A stretch of DNA of 64,000 nucleotides. Origin: Rikenellaceae bacterium. GTDB taxonomy: Bacteria > Bacteroidota > Bacteroidia > Bacteroidales > Rikenellaceae. Positions 9,084-18,062 of this stretch are shown piece by piece; within the stretch, counting starts at the first letter, position 1; each line of letters opens with the position of its first letter. A program made the position numbers and the translations under genes. A model generated the notes under the pieces. The model searched no databases, was not told where the DNA came from, and saw nothing but the letters and a program-made list of their open reading frames with translations. Where the stretch lies: contig SUZI01000005.1 of assembly GCA_015060005.1 (NCBI GenBank), forward strand, positions 47,211 to 111,210, read 5' to 3'.

Positions 9084-9449
9084 CTATCGGCGAGACAGAA
9101 GTGGTAGCAAGACCACGACACTTGCCACAACGATAAGAGCTACAACAGGCAGCAACTCCATAACGCCGACAGTAGGCATACTACCCCACTCCCAACTGAG
9201 GATATCCATCACACGTGAGATGATGGCAGGGTTTGTCGCAAGGTAAACCACAACACCTATGCCGACTATCAAACCAAGAGCAAAAGCCACCATAAGTAAC
9301 TGACGATAGTGGCGATGACTCTGCTCTACATACTCTCTGACACTCTCGACTGCCTCTATACGTCGCTGAAGCTGCGATGTAAAATCCTCCGCTGAACTAA
9401 GGCGGGGTTGAAATGCAGCAAATCTATCTTTTAAGAATTTATCTTCCAT
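9084..9449 (-). CDS. Small membrane protein, possible partner of the ECF sigma factor
   Basis: 121 residues: a charged helical N-terminal half (about 1-48, SQLQRRIEAVESVREYVEQ), then two hydrophobic segments (about 51-71 and 96-117). No named family is recognised. Its start overlaps the end of the sigma-factor gene by 11 bases, so it is translationally coupled to it. That position and topology (cytoplasmic N-terminus plus membrane anchor) are those of a non-canonical anti-sigma factor, but no ZAS or FecR domain is visible. Confidence 0.6.
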   Translation of the reverse strand: MEDKFLKDRFAAFQPRLSSAEDFTSQLQRRIEAVESVREYVEQSHRHYRQLLMVAFALGLIVGIGVVVYLATNPAIISRVMDILSWEWGSMPTVGVMELLPVVALIVVASVVVLLPLLSRR

Positions 9450-9924
9450 TGCTCAACTTATTTTTAAGATGTGTTCTGCCTCGCGAGAGTTGCATCTTGA
9501 CGGCATCCTCTCCATCGCCCGTAATCTGTGCCACCTCGCGAATCGTATATCCTTGCAGATAGTAAAGAAGTATAGCCGTACGTTCCTTCACCGAGAGGCT
9601 TTCCAATGCCATATATAGCTCCTGATATTCAAACTCACCGTCGGCTCGCAGGTCGCTATCCATCACATTTGCTCTATCGATATCGGTCAACAAAGTGGAG
9701 CTCTTACGGCGGTAATCAACCATCGTATTGTAGGCTATGCGATATAGCCAAGTCGAGAATTTGTAGTGCTCGACGTAGCTATCTTTGGCAAGATACGCCT
9801 TCAGGATAGCCTCCTGAGCTATGTCGTCAGCTAACATCCTGTCGCCACAACACAACGCCAGCAGGAACCTACGCAAAGGCTCCTGCTCAGCAGTGATAAG
9901 TTCGACAAATCGTTGGCGAGTCAT
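9439..9924 (-). CDS. ECF-type RNA polymerase sigma factor
   Basis: 161 residues with sigma-70 region 2 (EQEPLRRFLLALCCGDRMLADDIAQEAILKAY, then FSTWLYRIAYNTMVDYRRK) and region 4 (LYMALESLSVKERTAILLYYLQGYTIREVAQITG, then VKMQLSRGRTHLK), which contains the -35-type helix-turn-helix. A typical Bacteroidetes extracytoplasmic-function sigma factor. It is encoded between two small membrane-protein genes in one operon; the downstream one overlaps it and is the likely anti-sigma candidate. No SusC/SusD pair is nearby, so this is not the usual glycan-uptake ECF arrangement. Confidence 0.9.
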   Translation of the reverse strand: MTRQRFVELITAEQEPLRRFLLALCCGDRMLADDIAQEAILKAYLAKDSYVEHYKFSTWLYRIAYNTMVDYRRKSSTLLTDIDRANVMDSDLRADGEFEYQELYMALESLSVKERTAILLYYLQGYTIREVAQITGDGEDAVKMQLSRGRTHLKNKLSNGR

Positions 9925-9937
9925 CAGTTACGACACT

Positions 9938-10333
9938 TTACTTATTGAGCAACTTTTTGCCAACAAAATAGGTTACGATAAGGGCAATGCCAAGAGCTGA
10001 CAGCACAGCACCAGACATTATTATCAATATCACGACATCACTTGCGTAGTCAATATACGGAAGAAATATCAACGACACCATTACCGCTGCACCCACAAAC
10101 AGTAGCATCAAGCCACACATAAGCTTTGTGAGCAGACGTTCAGCTGGGCTCTTTGCATTGCCAAACTGCAGTTCGCCGATATTCAGATCGGCATTTCGCT
10201 CTATGGCAGCCATCATAAGAGCCGCTTTCTTCTCGTTTCGATGCATCACGCATCGTGCAATCAGCCAAATTGTAACAAGTGGTAACACAACACAGATTCC
10301 AATAGGAATAAGTAGAGCAACAAGCCATTCCAT
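9938..10333 (-). CDS. DUF6249-like small membrane protein
   Basis: 131 residues: one N-terminal membrane helix (about 3-27), a charged middle segment (HRNEKKAALMMAAIERNADL and on to PAERLLTKL), and two C-terminal membrane helices (about 70-92, 98-125). This pattern resembles the DUF6249 proteins found next to ECF sigma factors in Bacteroidetes; the family match is from memory. It is the first gene of the operon and ends 13 bases before the sigma-factor ATG. A TACCTTTG -7-like element lies upstream on the minus strand (10414-10407), without a clear -33. Confidence 0.6.
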   Translation of the reverse strand: MEWLVALLIPIGICVVLPLVTIWLIARCVMHRNEKKAALMMAAIERNADLNIGELQFGNAKSPAERLLTKLMCGLMLLFVGAAVMVSLIFLPYIDYASDVVILIIMSGAVLSALGIALIVTYFVGKKLLNK

Positions 10334-10507
10334 AGTAAATGATATTTAAGGGTTAAAATGTAGCTCCGCCTTGAAGCCATCCACTACTTAAACGATAAAA
10401 CCGCATCAAAGGTAACATTTACCTCACATTTTTATAATAAAAAGAGTCATTATTCGTTTATTATTGCGAAAAATTCCTCTCGTGAGGAATAAAAAATGGG
10501 ATAATCG

Positions 10508-10538
10508 TTCGCAATATCATTGCTTTTTGGTATATTTG
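10508..10538 (+). promoter_or_regulatory. Probable promoter of the FISUMP-type lipoprotein gene
   Basis: TATATTTG at 10531-10538 is a good -7 element. The -33 position (10508-10510) reads TTC, one mismatch from TTG, with a 20-base spacer. The leader to the ATG is about 30 bases. Confidence 0.5.
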
Positions 10539-10572
10539 CGGATAATTTAATGCGAATTGTAAGTAATCAGAT

Positions 10573-12066
10573 ATGAAGACTCTCTTTAGAAGCGTTTTTT
10601 CAATTTTTGTTTTCTCGGCTGTCGCTCTGCTCTCTTTCACTGCGTGCGACGATGACGAGAAGTATAATTTTGTCTTTGAGTTGCAGGGCAGCATCGTTAC
10701 CGAGCCAGGTACGACTGTAACGATGCCTATCGTAGCAAGCAACATATCATCGGTCAGCGTATCAAGCTACCCGGCAGGTTGGACTGTGGATAAGATTGAC
10801 GTTGCCACCTGGACCGTTACCATCACCGCTCCGAAGAAGTATACCGCCGAGGATGAAAAGGTGGAGGAGAATGGTACTCTGAAACTCATAGGATACACCT
10901 CGGCAGGTACATCAGTAACAGCTACGTGCTATCTGTCGCTGCTCAATAAGTCAATAGATTTGACCGACGTGCCATCTAACTGCTATGCTATCTGGCAGAA
11001 AGACACACGCTACACCATCGATGTAACACATCGTGGCGAGCAGATGGGCGAGCAGTTCACAGCAGAGAAGGTCGATGTTATGTGGCAGAGCTCAAAGGAT
11101 TTGATTAAGTATCACAGCTACGACGCTGCTCGAGGTGAGTTCACATTCTTCATTGGCAATGAAGAGGTTACCGATGACGACGACAACGTAATTGAGACAC
11201 GCGTTCCCGACGGCAGTGCTATCATCGCAGCTTACGACGCTGCCGATGAGGTCATCTGGAGCTGGCACGTATGGGTTACAGGCTCGGATATTGAGTCGAC
11301 AGCTATTGCTACTGCAGCAGGTACATTTATGGACCGCAACTTAGGTGCTTATGCCAACAGCGACGGAGCAACCAACACCACGAAGATTCACGAGTCGTAT
11401 GGTTACTACTACCAATGGGGCCGCAAAGACCCATTCAATCGCCCATACCACTACAATATGGCTAATAACTCCAACAAGTCGGGCTACGACAGCAATGGCA
11501 ACACCGTGAGATTTAAGGCTGCCACCGCCGACAATAGCGACACCGGTTCAGAGGAGTTTGCACGCAAAAATCCTACTACTCTGATTTTGGGTGCAGAGGA
11601 TAATGGTTGGGATTGGTTGTTCGACAGCCACAACTCATCACTGTGGAGTGCTTCACAGAAGAGTGTCAACGACCCTTGTCCACGTGGCTGGCGAATACCT
11701 ACAAGCAATCAGTTTGCTATGCTCGACATCGATGCAGCAGACGATGCACTTCCTTCGGCAGAGGTTAAAGATAAGTGGGGCTGGTATCTGAGCGACGCAT
11801 CGGGCGTGAAGATGTTTATGCTGGGTGCAGGTCGTCGCAGCTATGAGACGGGCGTATTTACCAACGTAAACAACTACGAGAGCACACCTCCTGTCCCCTG
11901 GATTGGTTTCTACTGGACAGCCGACACAGGCGAGAAGGATGCTAATGCGGCTAAATCGATGTTCTTTGACCTTAACACCACACGTGCTGTGAATAACCGC
12001 TATGAGCCTGCACGCGAGATGTACAGAGCCAATGCAATGCAAATACGCTGTGTCCGTATTCAATAG
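10573..12066 (+). CDS. Lipoprotein with FISUMP-type C-terminal domain
   Basis: 497 residues. The signal peptide ends in a lipobox with the acylated Cys at residue 25 (LSFTAC followed by four acidic residues), so the protein is probably surface-exposed on the outer membrane. Residues about 35-125 look like an Ig/BACON-type beta domain. The C-terminal half carries marks of the Fibrobacter succinogenes major paralogous (FISUMP) fold: FMDRNLGA, ESYGYYYQWGRKDPF, CPRGWRIPT and a terminal QIRCVRIQ. Function is unknown; such proteins are common cell-surface proteins in Bacteroidetes. It stands alone between a promoter and a terminator. Confidence 0.75.
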   Translation: MKTLFRSVFSIFVFSAVALLSFTACDDDEKYNFVFELQGSIVTEPGTTVTMPIVASNISSVSVSSYPAGWTVDKIDVATWTVTITAPKKYTAEDEKVEENGTLKLIGYTSAGTSVTATCYLSLLNKSIDLTDVPSNCYAIWQKDTRYTIDVTHRGEQMGEQFTAEKVDVMWQSSKDLIKYHSYDAARGEFTFFIGNEEVTDDDDNVIETRVPDGSAIIAAYDAADEVIWSWHVWVTGSDIESTAIATAAGTFMDRNLGAYANSDGATNTTKIHESYGYYYQWGRKDPFNRPYHYNMANNSNKSGYDSNGNTVRFKAATADNSDTGSEEFARKNPTTLILGAEDNGWDWLFDSHNSSLWSASQKSVNDPCPRGWRIPTSNQFAMLDIDAADDALPSAEVKDKWGWYLSDASGVKMFMLGAGRRSYETGVFTNVNNYESTPPVPWIGFYWTADTGEKDANAAKSMFFDLNTTRAVNNRYEPAREMYRANAMQIRCVRIQ

Positions 12067-12097
12067 TGTGTGATGAAAAAGCAATCAGTCATAAAGA

Positions 12098-12132
12098 GTC
12101 CTCAAAGTTATTGTGCTTCGGGGGCTTTTTTT
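12098..12132 (+). terminator. Terminator after the FISUMP-type lipoprotein
   Basis: Stem GTCCTCAAAG with CTTCGGGGGC (12098-12107 / 12116-12125; two G-U pairs and one mismatch), followed directly by a run of seven T. Confidence 0.75.
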
Positions 12133-12144
12133 GTGCTGAAAGTA

Positions 12145-12175
12145 TTGATAGTATCGTAAAGAATTGTTAATTTTA
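12145..12175 (+). promoter_or_regulatory. Probable promoter of the pyrF-pyrE-pyrB operon
   Basis: TTG at 12145-12147, 20-base spacer, TAATTTTA at 12168-12175 (one mismatch from TAnnTTTG). Leader of roughly 28 bases to pyrF. Confidence 0.5.
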
Positions 12176-12207
12176 CAAAGTTAATTTCGAAATAAACTTT
12201 TGCAACT

Positions 12208-12909
12208 ATGAAGCATAGAGACGTTATCATTGCCTGCGACTTCAGCAGTGCCGAGGCTACCCTTCAATTTCTTGATAAATTTACCGACTGCAAGCCTTTC
12301 GTAAAGATTGGTATGGAGCTATATTATGCCGCCGGCCCTGCTATCGTTCAGCAGATAAAGGCTCGTGGACACAAGATTTTCCTTGACTTGAAGCTTCACG
12401 ATATTCCAAATACCGTTAAGAAGGCAATGGCTGTTCTGTCGAAGATGGATGTCGATATGTGTAATCTGCACGCAGCAGGCACTATCGAGATGATGAAGGC
12501 TGCCCTCGAGGGTCTCACCCGCGAGGATGGTACACGCCCACTGCTCATAGCTGTTACACAGCTCACCTCGACAAGCGAGGAGCGTATGCAGCGAGAGCTC
12601 TTGATTAACGCATCAATCAACGACACTATAGTGCAGTATGCTCGCAACGCAAAAGAGGCGGGATTGGATGGCGTTGTATGCTCACCATTAGAGGCAGGTA
12701 TGGTTAAGGAGGCTTGTGGCGAGGCGTTCGTTACGGTTACCCCAGGAGTACGTTTTGCCGATGGAGAGGTTGGCGACCAGGTACGCGTAACCACACCAGC
12801 ACGTGCTAAGGAGATTGGTACCGACTATATCGTTGTTGGTCGCCCTATCACACAGGCTACTGACCCTGTAGCAGCATATAAGCGTTGTGTGGAGGAGTTT
12901 GTTGGATAA
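12208..12909 (+). CDS. pyrF: Orotidine 5'-phosphate decarboxylase
   Basis: Last step of UMP synthesis: decarboxylates OMP to UMP in the cytoplasm. 233 residues, the length of the type-1 family. The catalytic DxKxxD motif is clear ([16 protein letters not shown]). The phosphate-binding end reads [18 protein letters not shown], followed by IVVGRPIT. First gene of pyrF-pyrE-pyrB, with 18 bases to pyrE. Confidence 0.96.
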   Translation: MKHRDVIIACDFSSAEATLQFLDKFTDCKPFVKIGMELYYAAGPAIVQQIKARGHKIFLDLKLHDIPNTVKKAMAVLSKMDVDMCNLHAAGTIEMMKAALEGLTREDGTRPLLIAVTQLTSTSEERMQRELLINASINDTIVQYARNAKEAGLDGVVCSPLEAGMVKEACGEAFVTVTPGVRFADGEVGDQVRVTTPARAKEIGTDYIVVGRPITQATDPVAAYKRCVEEFVG

Positions 12910-12927
12910 AAGTTAAAACCAAATAAT

Positions 12928-13560
12928 ATGGAAAAGTCAATTGCTAAAGATTTGCTCTCTATTGGTGCAGTATTTTTGCGTCCTGAGCAGCCATTCACCT
13001 GGGCAAGTGGTATCAAGAGCCCAATCTATTGCGACAACCGTCTGACTCTCACAGCTCCACGTGTGCGTGATAACGTCGAGAAGGGGCTGTCGGAGTTGGT
13101 TAAGAAGCATTTTCCCGAGTGTGAGGTGCTGATGGGCACAAGTACCGCAGGTATCGCTCACGCAGCTATCGTAGCCACCATTATGGATTTGCCAATGGGT
13201 TATGTGCGTAGCGGAGCTAAGGATCACGGTCGCACAAACCAGATTGAGGGTAAGTTGGAGAAAGGTGCCAAGGTCGTTGTTGTCGAGGATTTGATTTCGA
13301 CAGGCGGCAGCTGTATCGAGGTTGTAAATGTTTTGCGTGAGGCGGGAGCTGAAGTGCTGGGCGTCGTTAGCATCTTCACATACGGTATGCGTAAGGGTTT
13401 GGAGCGTATGGCTGAGGCAAACGTAGTGAACTACTCTCTCTCAAACCTTGATGCTTTGGTAGAGGCAGCCGCCGAGGATGGATACATCAAGACAGAGGAT
13501 TGCGACCGCATCATCGCCTTCCGCAACAACCCATCAGATGAGAGCTGGATTAACAAATAA
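12928..13560 (+). CDS. pyrE: Orotate phosphoribosyltransferase
   Basis: Joins orotate to PRPP to form OMP, the substrate of the adjacent pyrF product. 210 residues. N-terminal substrate loop ([16 protein letters not shown]), flexible catalytic loop ([17 protein letters not shown]) and the PRPP-binding motif [13 protein letters not shown]. 14 bases separate it from pyrB. Confidence 0.96.
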   Translation: MEKSIAKDLLSIGAVFLRPEQPFTWASGIKSPIYCDNRLTLTAPRVRDNVEKGLSELVKKHFPECEVLMGTSTAGIAHAAIVATIMDLPMGYVRSGAKDHGRTNQIEGKLEKGAKVVVVEDLISTGGSCIEVVNVLREAGAEVLGVVSIFTYGMRKGLERMAEANVVNYSLSNLDALVEAAAEDGYIKTEDCDRIIAFRNNPSDESWINK

Positions 13561-13574
13561 TAGATAGTTAGGTT

Positions 13575-14660
13575 ATGAGACACTTAATCGACACCACCGA
13601 CATTTCGGTTCAAGAGATTGACCAGATTATTGCTACGGCACTTGATATTATCGAGAATCGTGCAAAATATAGCGAGGTATGCAAAGGTAAGAAACTCGCT
13701 ACCCTCTTTTATGAGCCAAGTACCCGAACCCGTCTGAGTTTCACATCTGCTATGATGGAGCTCGGAGGTAATGTGTTGGGATTTTCGGATGCAGCATCAT
13801 CGTCTGTGTCTAAGGGAGAGACAGTTGCCGACACGGTACGCGTGCTGAGTTGCTTTGCCGACATCATCGCTATGCGTCATAGCGTCGAGGGTGCTCCACT
13901 TGTTGCATCTCACTATTCGCGTATTCCTATCGTCAATGCTGGCGATGGCAGCCACGCACATCCTACGCAGACACTGACCGACCTATTGACCATTCGCCGC
14001 GAGTTAGGCAGATTGAACAATCTGACGATAGGCTTCTGTGGCGACTTGAAGTTTGGGCGTACGGTACACTCACTCATCAAAGCCCTGTCGCGATATGAGG
14101 GTATTAATGTAGTGCTGATTGCCCCCGAAGAGCTGCGTCTGCCATCATACATACGTCGTGAGGTGTGCGACAAGAACAACATCCCTACTCGCGAGGTGGC
14201 TACTATGGAGGAGGTTATGCCAGAGCTGGATATCCTCTATATGACACGCGTACAAAAGGAGCGTTTCTTGGATGAGGAGGAGTTTGAGCGACTGAAGGAT
14301 AGCTTTGTTCTCAACGCCGACAAGCTCAAGGCAGCAAAGAAGGATATGATAGTCCTGCATCCGCTACCACGTGTGAATGAGATTACTCGCGACGTGGACA
14401 ATGACCCACGTGCAGCATATTTCCGCCAGGTGGAGAATGGTAAGTTTGTACGTATGGCACTCATCTACACACTGCTCAAGTGGGCAGAGGAACACCCTGC
14501 CGAGGGCGAGACACCACGTCTTGACCACTCGCTGGTGCACAACGATTGGGAGTGCTCATCACGTCAGTGCATCTCAAATCGCGAGGATGTCGATAAACTC
14601 TTCCATCTGACTGATGATGGCGACTATCGCTGTGCTTACTGCGAAGCAAAATGTAAATAA
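13575..14660 (+). CDS. pyrB: Aspartate carbamoyltransferase with fused PyrI-like zinc module
   Basis: Commits carbamoyl phosphate and aspartate to pyrimidine synthesis. The catalytic part (about 1-304) has the carbamoyl-phosphate motif STRTR (49-53), HPTQTLTDL and HPLPR. At 361 residues it is about 55 longer than ordinary PyrB. The extra C-terminus contains C327-x4-C332-x20-C353-x2-C356, with surrounding residues QCISNRE and RCAYCEAK. This is very close to the structural zinc domain of the regulatory chain PyrI (CX4C, then CX2C with CxYCE). The nucleotide-binding N-terminal domain of PyrI is absent, and no separate pyrI lies nearby. Known PyrB-PyrI fusions carry a regulatory chain; a zinc-only fusion would give an unregulated or differently assembled enzyme (inference). 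Confidence 0.93.
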   Translation: MRHLIDTTDISVQEIDQIIATALDIIENRAKYSEVCKGKKLATLFYEPSTRTRLSFTSAMMELGGNVLGFSDAASSSVSKGETVADTVRVLSCFADIIAMRHSVEGAPLVASHYSRIPIVNAGDGSHAHPTQTLTDLLTIRRELGRLNNLTIGFCGDLKFGRTVHSLIKALSRYEGINVVLIAPEELRLPSYIRREVCDKNNIPTREVATMEEVMPELDILYMTRVQKERFLDEEEFERLKDSFVLNADKLKAAKKDMIVLHPLPRVNEITRDVDNDPRAAYFRQVENGKFVRMALIYTLLKWAEEHPAEGETPRLDHSLVHNDWECSSRQCISNREDVDKLFHLTDDGDYRCAYCEAKCK

Positions 14661-14671
14661 ATGATAATAAT

Positions 14672-14695
14672 GGGGCTGTCAGCGGTGGCAGCCCC
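14672..14695 (+). terminator. Hairpin between pyrB and purT
   Basis: Perfect 7-bp stem GGGGCTG (14672-14678) / CAGCCCC (14689-14695), extendable by a C-G and a T-G pair. The following GACAATTTG is a poor T tract, so this is probably a partial terminator or RNA-processing/stability hairpin. Confidence 0.5.
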
Positions 14696-14715
14696 GACAA
14701 TTTGTTAGTATAGTT

Positions 14716-15906
14716 ATGGTAAAGATTGGTACGCCGATGACCACAGTCGGCAAGAAGGCTATTTTGTGTGGTTCGGGTGAGTTAGGTAAAGAGGTTGCTT
14801 TGGAGTTGCAACGCTACGGTGTCGAGGTTGTCGCTCTGGACCGTTATGCCAATGCCCCTGCGATGCAGGTTGCTCACCGCTCTTACGTGCTCTCGATGCT
14901 CGATGGCGAGCGTCTGCGTGAGATTATCGAGAAGGAGAAGCCCGATTATATCATCCCCGAGGTAGAGGCTATCGCTACCCCCACATTAGTAGAGTTGGAG
15001 AAGGAAGGTTACAATGTAATCCCTACCGCTAACGCTACGCTGCTAACTATGAACCGCAAAGGCATACGCCGCTTGGCTGCCGAGGAGTTGGGTCTGCCCA
15101 CATCACCCTACTGCTTTGCCGCTACACGCGAGGAGTTTGATGAAGCACTCAAGAAGGTGGGTATCCCTTGTGTTGTGAAGCCTATTATGTCCTCTTCGGG
15201 CCACGGTCAGAGCGTTGTTCGCTCTGCGGAGGATGCCGACACATCGTGGAAAATTGCCCAGGAAGGTGGTCGTGCCGGCGGTGGCGAGGTTATCGTCGAG
15301 GGTTTCGTGAAGTTTGACTATGAGATTACCCTGCTCACTGTTCGTCACGCTGGAGGTACATCGTTCCTCAATCCTATCGGACACCACCAGGTCGATGGCG
15401 ACTATCGTGAATCGTGGCAGCCACAGCCTATGAGCGAGGTGGCTATTGCACAGGCAAAAGATATCGCAAAGAAGGTAACTGACGCTCTGGGTGGCTACGG
15501 AATTTTTGGCGTTGAGCTCTTCGTTTGCGGCGACAAGGTGCTCTTCAGCGAGGTGTCGCCTCGTCCACACGACACAGGTATGGTTACAATGATATCGCAG
15601 GACTTGTCGGAGTTTGCTCTCCACGCACGTGCTATTCTCGGTCTGCCTATCCCTCATATTGAGTTTTATGGGCCAAGTGCATCGAAGGCTGTGGTTGTCG
15701 AGGGCGACAGCGACAAGGTGGTATTCAGCGGTTTGGAGGATGTGCTCTCCGAAAAGAATGTCCAGATACGCCTCTTCGGTAAGCCTGAAGTTAAGGGCCA
15801 CCGTCGTATGGGTGTAATCCTTGCACGCGATAACAGCGTCGAGGAGGCTCTGGCCAAGGCTGAGCATGCCTACGCCAAACTAAAGGTCGAGGTCCTACCA
15901 CGATAA
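14716..15906 (+). CDS. purT: Formate-dependent GAR transformylase PurT
   Basis: ATP-grasp enzyme that makes formylglycinamide ribotide from GAR, ATP and free formate. 396 residues, the normal length. Typical parts are the N-terminal [16 protein letters not shown], the ATP-grasp segment [13 protein letters not shown], the [10 protein letters not shown] strand, and the metal-binding [16 protein letters not shown]. The folate-dependent alternative PurN is encoded 4 kb away, so both routes for the same step are present. It lies 55 bases after pyrB beyond a hairpin, so it may be partly uncoupled from the pyr genes. Confidence 0.96.
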   Translation: MVKIGTPMTTVGKKAILCGSGELGKEVALELQRYGVEVVALDRYANAPAMQVAHRSYVLSMLDGERLREIIEKEKPDYIIPEVEAIATPTLVELEKEGYNVIPTANATLLTMNRKGIRRLAAEELGLPTSPYCFAATREEFDEALKKVGIPCVVKPIMSSSGHGQSVVRSAEDADTSWKIAQEGGRAGGGEVIVEGFVKFDYEITLLTVRHAGGTSFLNPIGHHQVDGDYRESWQPQPMSEVAIAQAKDIAKKVTDALGGYGIFGVELFVCGDKVLFSEVSPRPHDTGMVTMISQDLSEFALHARAILGLPIPHIEFYGPSASKAVVVEGDSDKVVFSGLEDVLSEKNVQIRLFGKPEVKGHRRMGVILARDNSVEEALAKAEHAYAKLKVEVLPR

Positions 15907-15918
15907 GTAATCAACAAT

Positions 15919-15942
15919 AAAGGCTGCCTTCGGGCAGCCTTT
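15919..15942. terminator. Bidirectional terminator between purT and folD
   Basis: Perfect 10-bp stem AAAGGCTGCC / GGCAGCCTTT closed by a stable TTCG tetraloop, between two converging transcripts. Confidence 0.9.
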
Positions 15943-15948
15943 ACTATT

Positions 15949-16797
15949 CTACTTCTGCTTTCTCAGGAAGCACTCTATTGTATTCTCCATCAAGCAAGTG
16001 ATGGTCATTGGACCTACACCACCAGGAACGGGGGTGATAGCACTTGCGATAGGCTCAATAGTTGCAAAATCGACATCTCCACAGAGTTTGTTGGTCTCTG
16101 GGTCGCGATTAACGCCCACGTCAATTACCACCGCACCTGGCTTCACCATATCGGCTGTTACGAACTTAGGCTTGCCAATCGCTACAACCAAAATATCGGC
16201 ACGACGTGTAACCGATGCCAAATCCTTTGTGCGGCTGTGAGCAACGGTAACAGTTGCATTCTCGTTAAGCAGCAACTTAGACACAGGCAGACCCACGATA
16301 TTGCTACGACCTACGACAACGACCTCCTTACCTGCAATCTCTACATTAGCACGCTTCAAGAGCTTGATAATACCCTTAGGTGTGCAAGGCAGCACGCAGT
16401 CCTGCTTAAGCCATAGGCGAGCCACATTCATAGGGTGGAAACCATCGACATCCTTCTCTGCCTTAATAGCTGCTATGACCTTATCCGAGTCTATATGCTT
16501 TGGCAATGGCAACTGAACAAGGATACCATCGACAGCGTCATTGTTATTAAGCTCGTCGATAATTCCCAACAGTTCCTCCTCACTAATGGTGGCAGGCTTA
16601 CGGATGGTAGTGTTCGCGATACCCACCTCGGCTGAAGCCTTCGCCTTGCCGGTAACATACGAGACGCTACCGGGGTCTTCACCCACCAAAATAACCGTCA
16701 GCTGTGGCACTCTGCCATACTTCTCGGGAAATGTCTTAACCTCTTGAGCCATCTCCTGCTTGAGTGAGAGGGCTAAATCCTTTCCGCTTATAATCAT
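15949..16797 (-). CDS. folD: Methylenetetrahydrofolate dehydrogenase / cyclohydrolase
   Basis: Bifunctional cytoplasmic enzyme converting 5,10-methylene-THF to 10-formyl-THF. 282 residues. The catalytic lysine motif YVTGK is present, as are DGILVQLPLP, the nucleotide-binding VVGRSNIVGLPVS and the C-terminal TPVPGGVGPMT. It is the last gene of the pur operon, 14 bases after purD; its product supplies the formyl donor used by PurN and PurH encoded upstream, which explains its placement. Confidence 0.96.
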   Translation of the reverse strand: MIISGKDLALSLKQEMAQEVKTFPEKYGRVPQLTVILVGEDPGSVSYVTGKAKASAEVGIANTTIRKPATISEEELLGIIDELNNNDAVDGILVQLPLPKHIDSDKVIAAIKAEKDVDGFHPMNVARLWLKQDCVLPCTPKGIIKLLKRANVEIAGKEVVVVGRSNIVGLPVSKLLLNENATVTVAHSRTKDLASVTRRADILVVAIGKPKFVTADMVKPGAVVIDVGVNRDPETNKLCGDVDFATIEPIASAITPVPGGVGPMTITCLMENTIECFLRKQK

Positions 16798-16811
16798 ATC
16801 GTTACACTATT

Positions 16812-18056
16812 TTACTTAAACGCCTTATTACCAATATCGGTGCGGTGGAACAAGTTGTCGCACTTGATTTTCTCCACCTCGGCTTTTGCCTTGAACTGTG
16901 CCTCGGCAAGTGTAGGAGCAGAGCAAACGACAATCATCACACGACCGCCCGCAGTGATATACTTTCCATCCTTAAGTGCTGTGCCCATGTGATAAACCGA
17001 GCCATCGACACTCTCCACGCCCGAGATGACATAACCCTTATCGTATGAGCCCGGGTAGCCCTTCGATGCGAGTACAATACCGAGTGTAGCGAAGTCGTGC
17101 CACTCAATCTGGGCAGCCTTGCCGTCGGCTACATCGCAGAACACCTGACAGATGTCGCTCTTGATACGAGGCAGAACAACCTCGGTCTCTGGGTCGCCAA
17201 AGCGAGCATTGAACTCGATGACCTTAATACCGTCGGGGGTCTTCATCAATCCACCATAGAGCACGCCACAGAATGGTGCACCCTCCGCTGCGAGAGCTTT
17301 AGCAGTAGGCAGCATAATCTTCTGCATAGCATACTCCAAGTCCTCATCGCTGATAAATGGTAGCTCGGTATAAGCTCCCATACCACCCGTATTTGGACCT
17401 TTATCGCCATCGTATGCACGTTTGTGATCCTGAGCCACAGGCATAGGATAGACGCTCTCGCCATTGACAAAGCACATCAGCGAAAACTCTGGTCCTACCA
17501 AGCACTCCTCGATAACGACCTTGCCCTCGCCAAATTTAGCGTCAAGCAACATATCTCTGAGTGCCTCCTCTGCCTCCGTAAGAGTCTCGGCAATGACTAC
17601 GCCTTTGCCTGCTGCCAGACCATCATACTTCAGCACGATAGGCAGCTTGCCCGCCTTGACATACTCCAAGGCTGCGTCAAAATCGGTGAAAGTACGGAAC
17701 GCAGCTGTTGGGATGTTGTATTTTGCCATCAACTCTTTTGCAAACTCTTTGCTTGTCTCGATGCGTGCTGCATTACGCTTAGGGCCAAAGATACGCAAGC
17801 CTCGCTCGGCAAACAAATCGGCAATACCTGCCTCCAAAGCGACCTCGGGGCCAACAACCGTAAGCCCTACACCCTGCTCTGCAGCAAAGTCTGCCAATCG
17901 GTCAATCTCGGTCTCCTTTATTGCTACGCACTCTGCCAAAGCAGCTATTCCGGCGTTGCCTGGAGCGGAGAAAATCTTTTCTACTTGTGGCGACTTACTC
18001 AGTGCCTCCACTATGGCGTGGCATCTGCCACCCGAACCTACTACAAGAACTTTCAT
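16812..18056 (-). CDS. purD: Phosphoribosylamine-glycine ligase (GAR synthetase)
   Basis: ATP-grasp ligase for the second step of purine synthesis. 414 residues. Recognised by DGLAAGKGV, VVIEECLVGPEFS, DHKRAYDGDKGPNTGGMGAY and EFNARFGDPETEVVLPR. One oddity: the N-terminal glycine loop, normally GGREHA, reads GGRCHA here (Cys at residue 12 in place of the conserved Glu). All other motifs look intact, so the enzyme is probably active. It starts 6 bases after the purH stop. Confidence 0.96.
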   Translation of the reverse strand: MKVLVVGSGGRCHAIVEALSKSPQVEKIFSAPGNAGIAALAECVAIKETEIDRLADFAAEQGVGLTVVGPEVALEAGIADLFAERGLRIFGPKRNAARIETSKEFAKELMAKYNIPTAAFRTFTDFDAALEYVKAGKLPIVLKYDGLAAGKGVVIAETLTEAEEALRDMLLDAKFGEGKVVIEECLVGPEFSLMCFVNGESVYPMPVAQDHKRAYDGDKGPNTGGMGAYTELPFISDEDLEYAMQKIMLPTAKALAAEGAPFCGVLYGGLMKTPDGIKVIEFNARFGDPETEVVLPRIKSDICQVFCDVADGKAAQIEWHDFATLGIVLASKGYPGSYDKGYVISGVESVDGSVYHMGTALKDGKYITAGGRVMIVVCSAPTLAEAQFKAKAEVEKIKCDNLFHRTDIGNKAFK

Positions 18057-18062
18057 ATCGGT

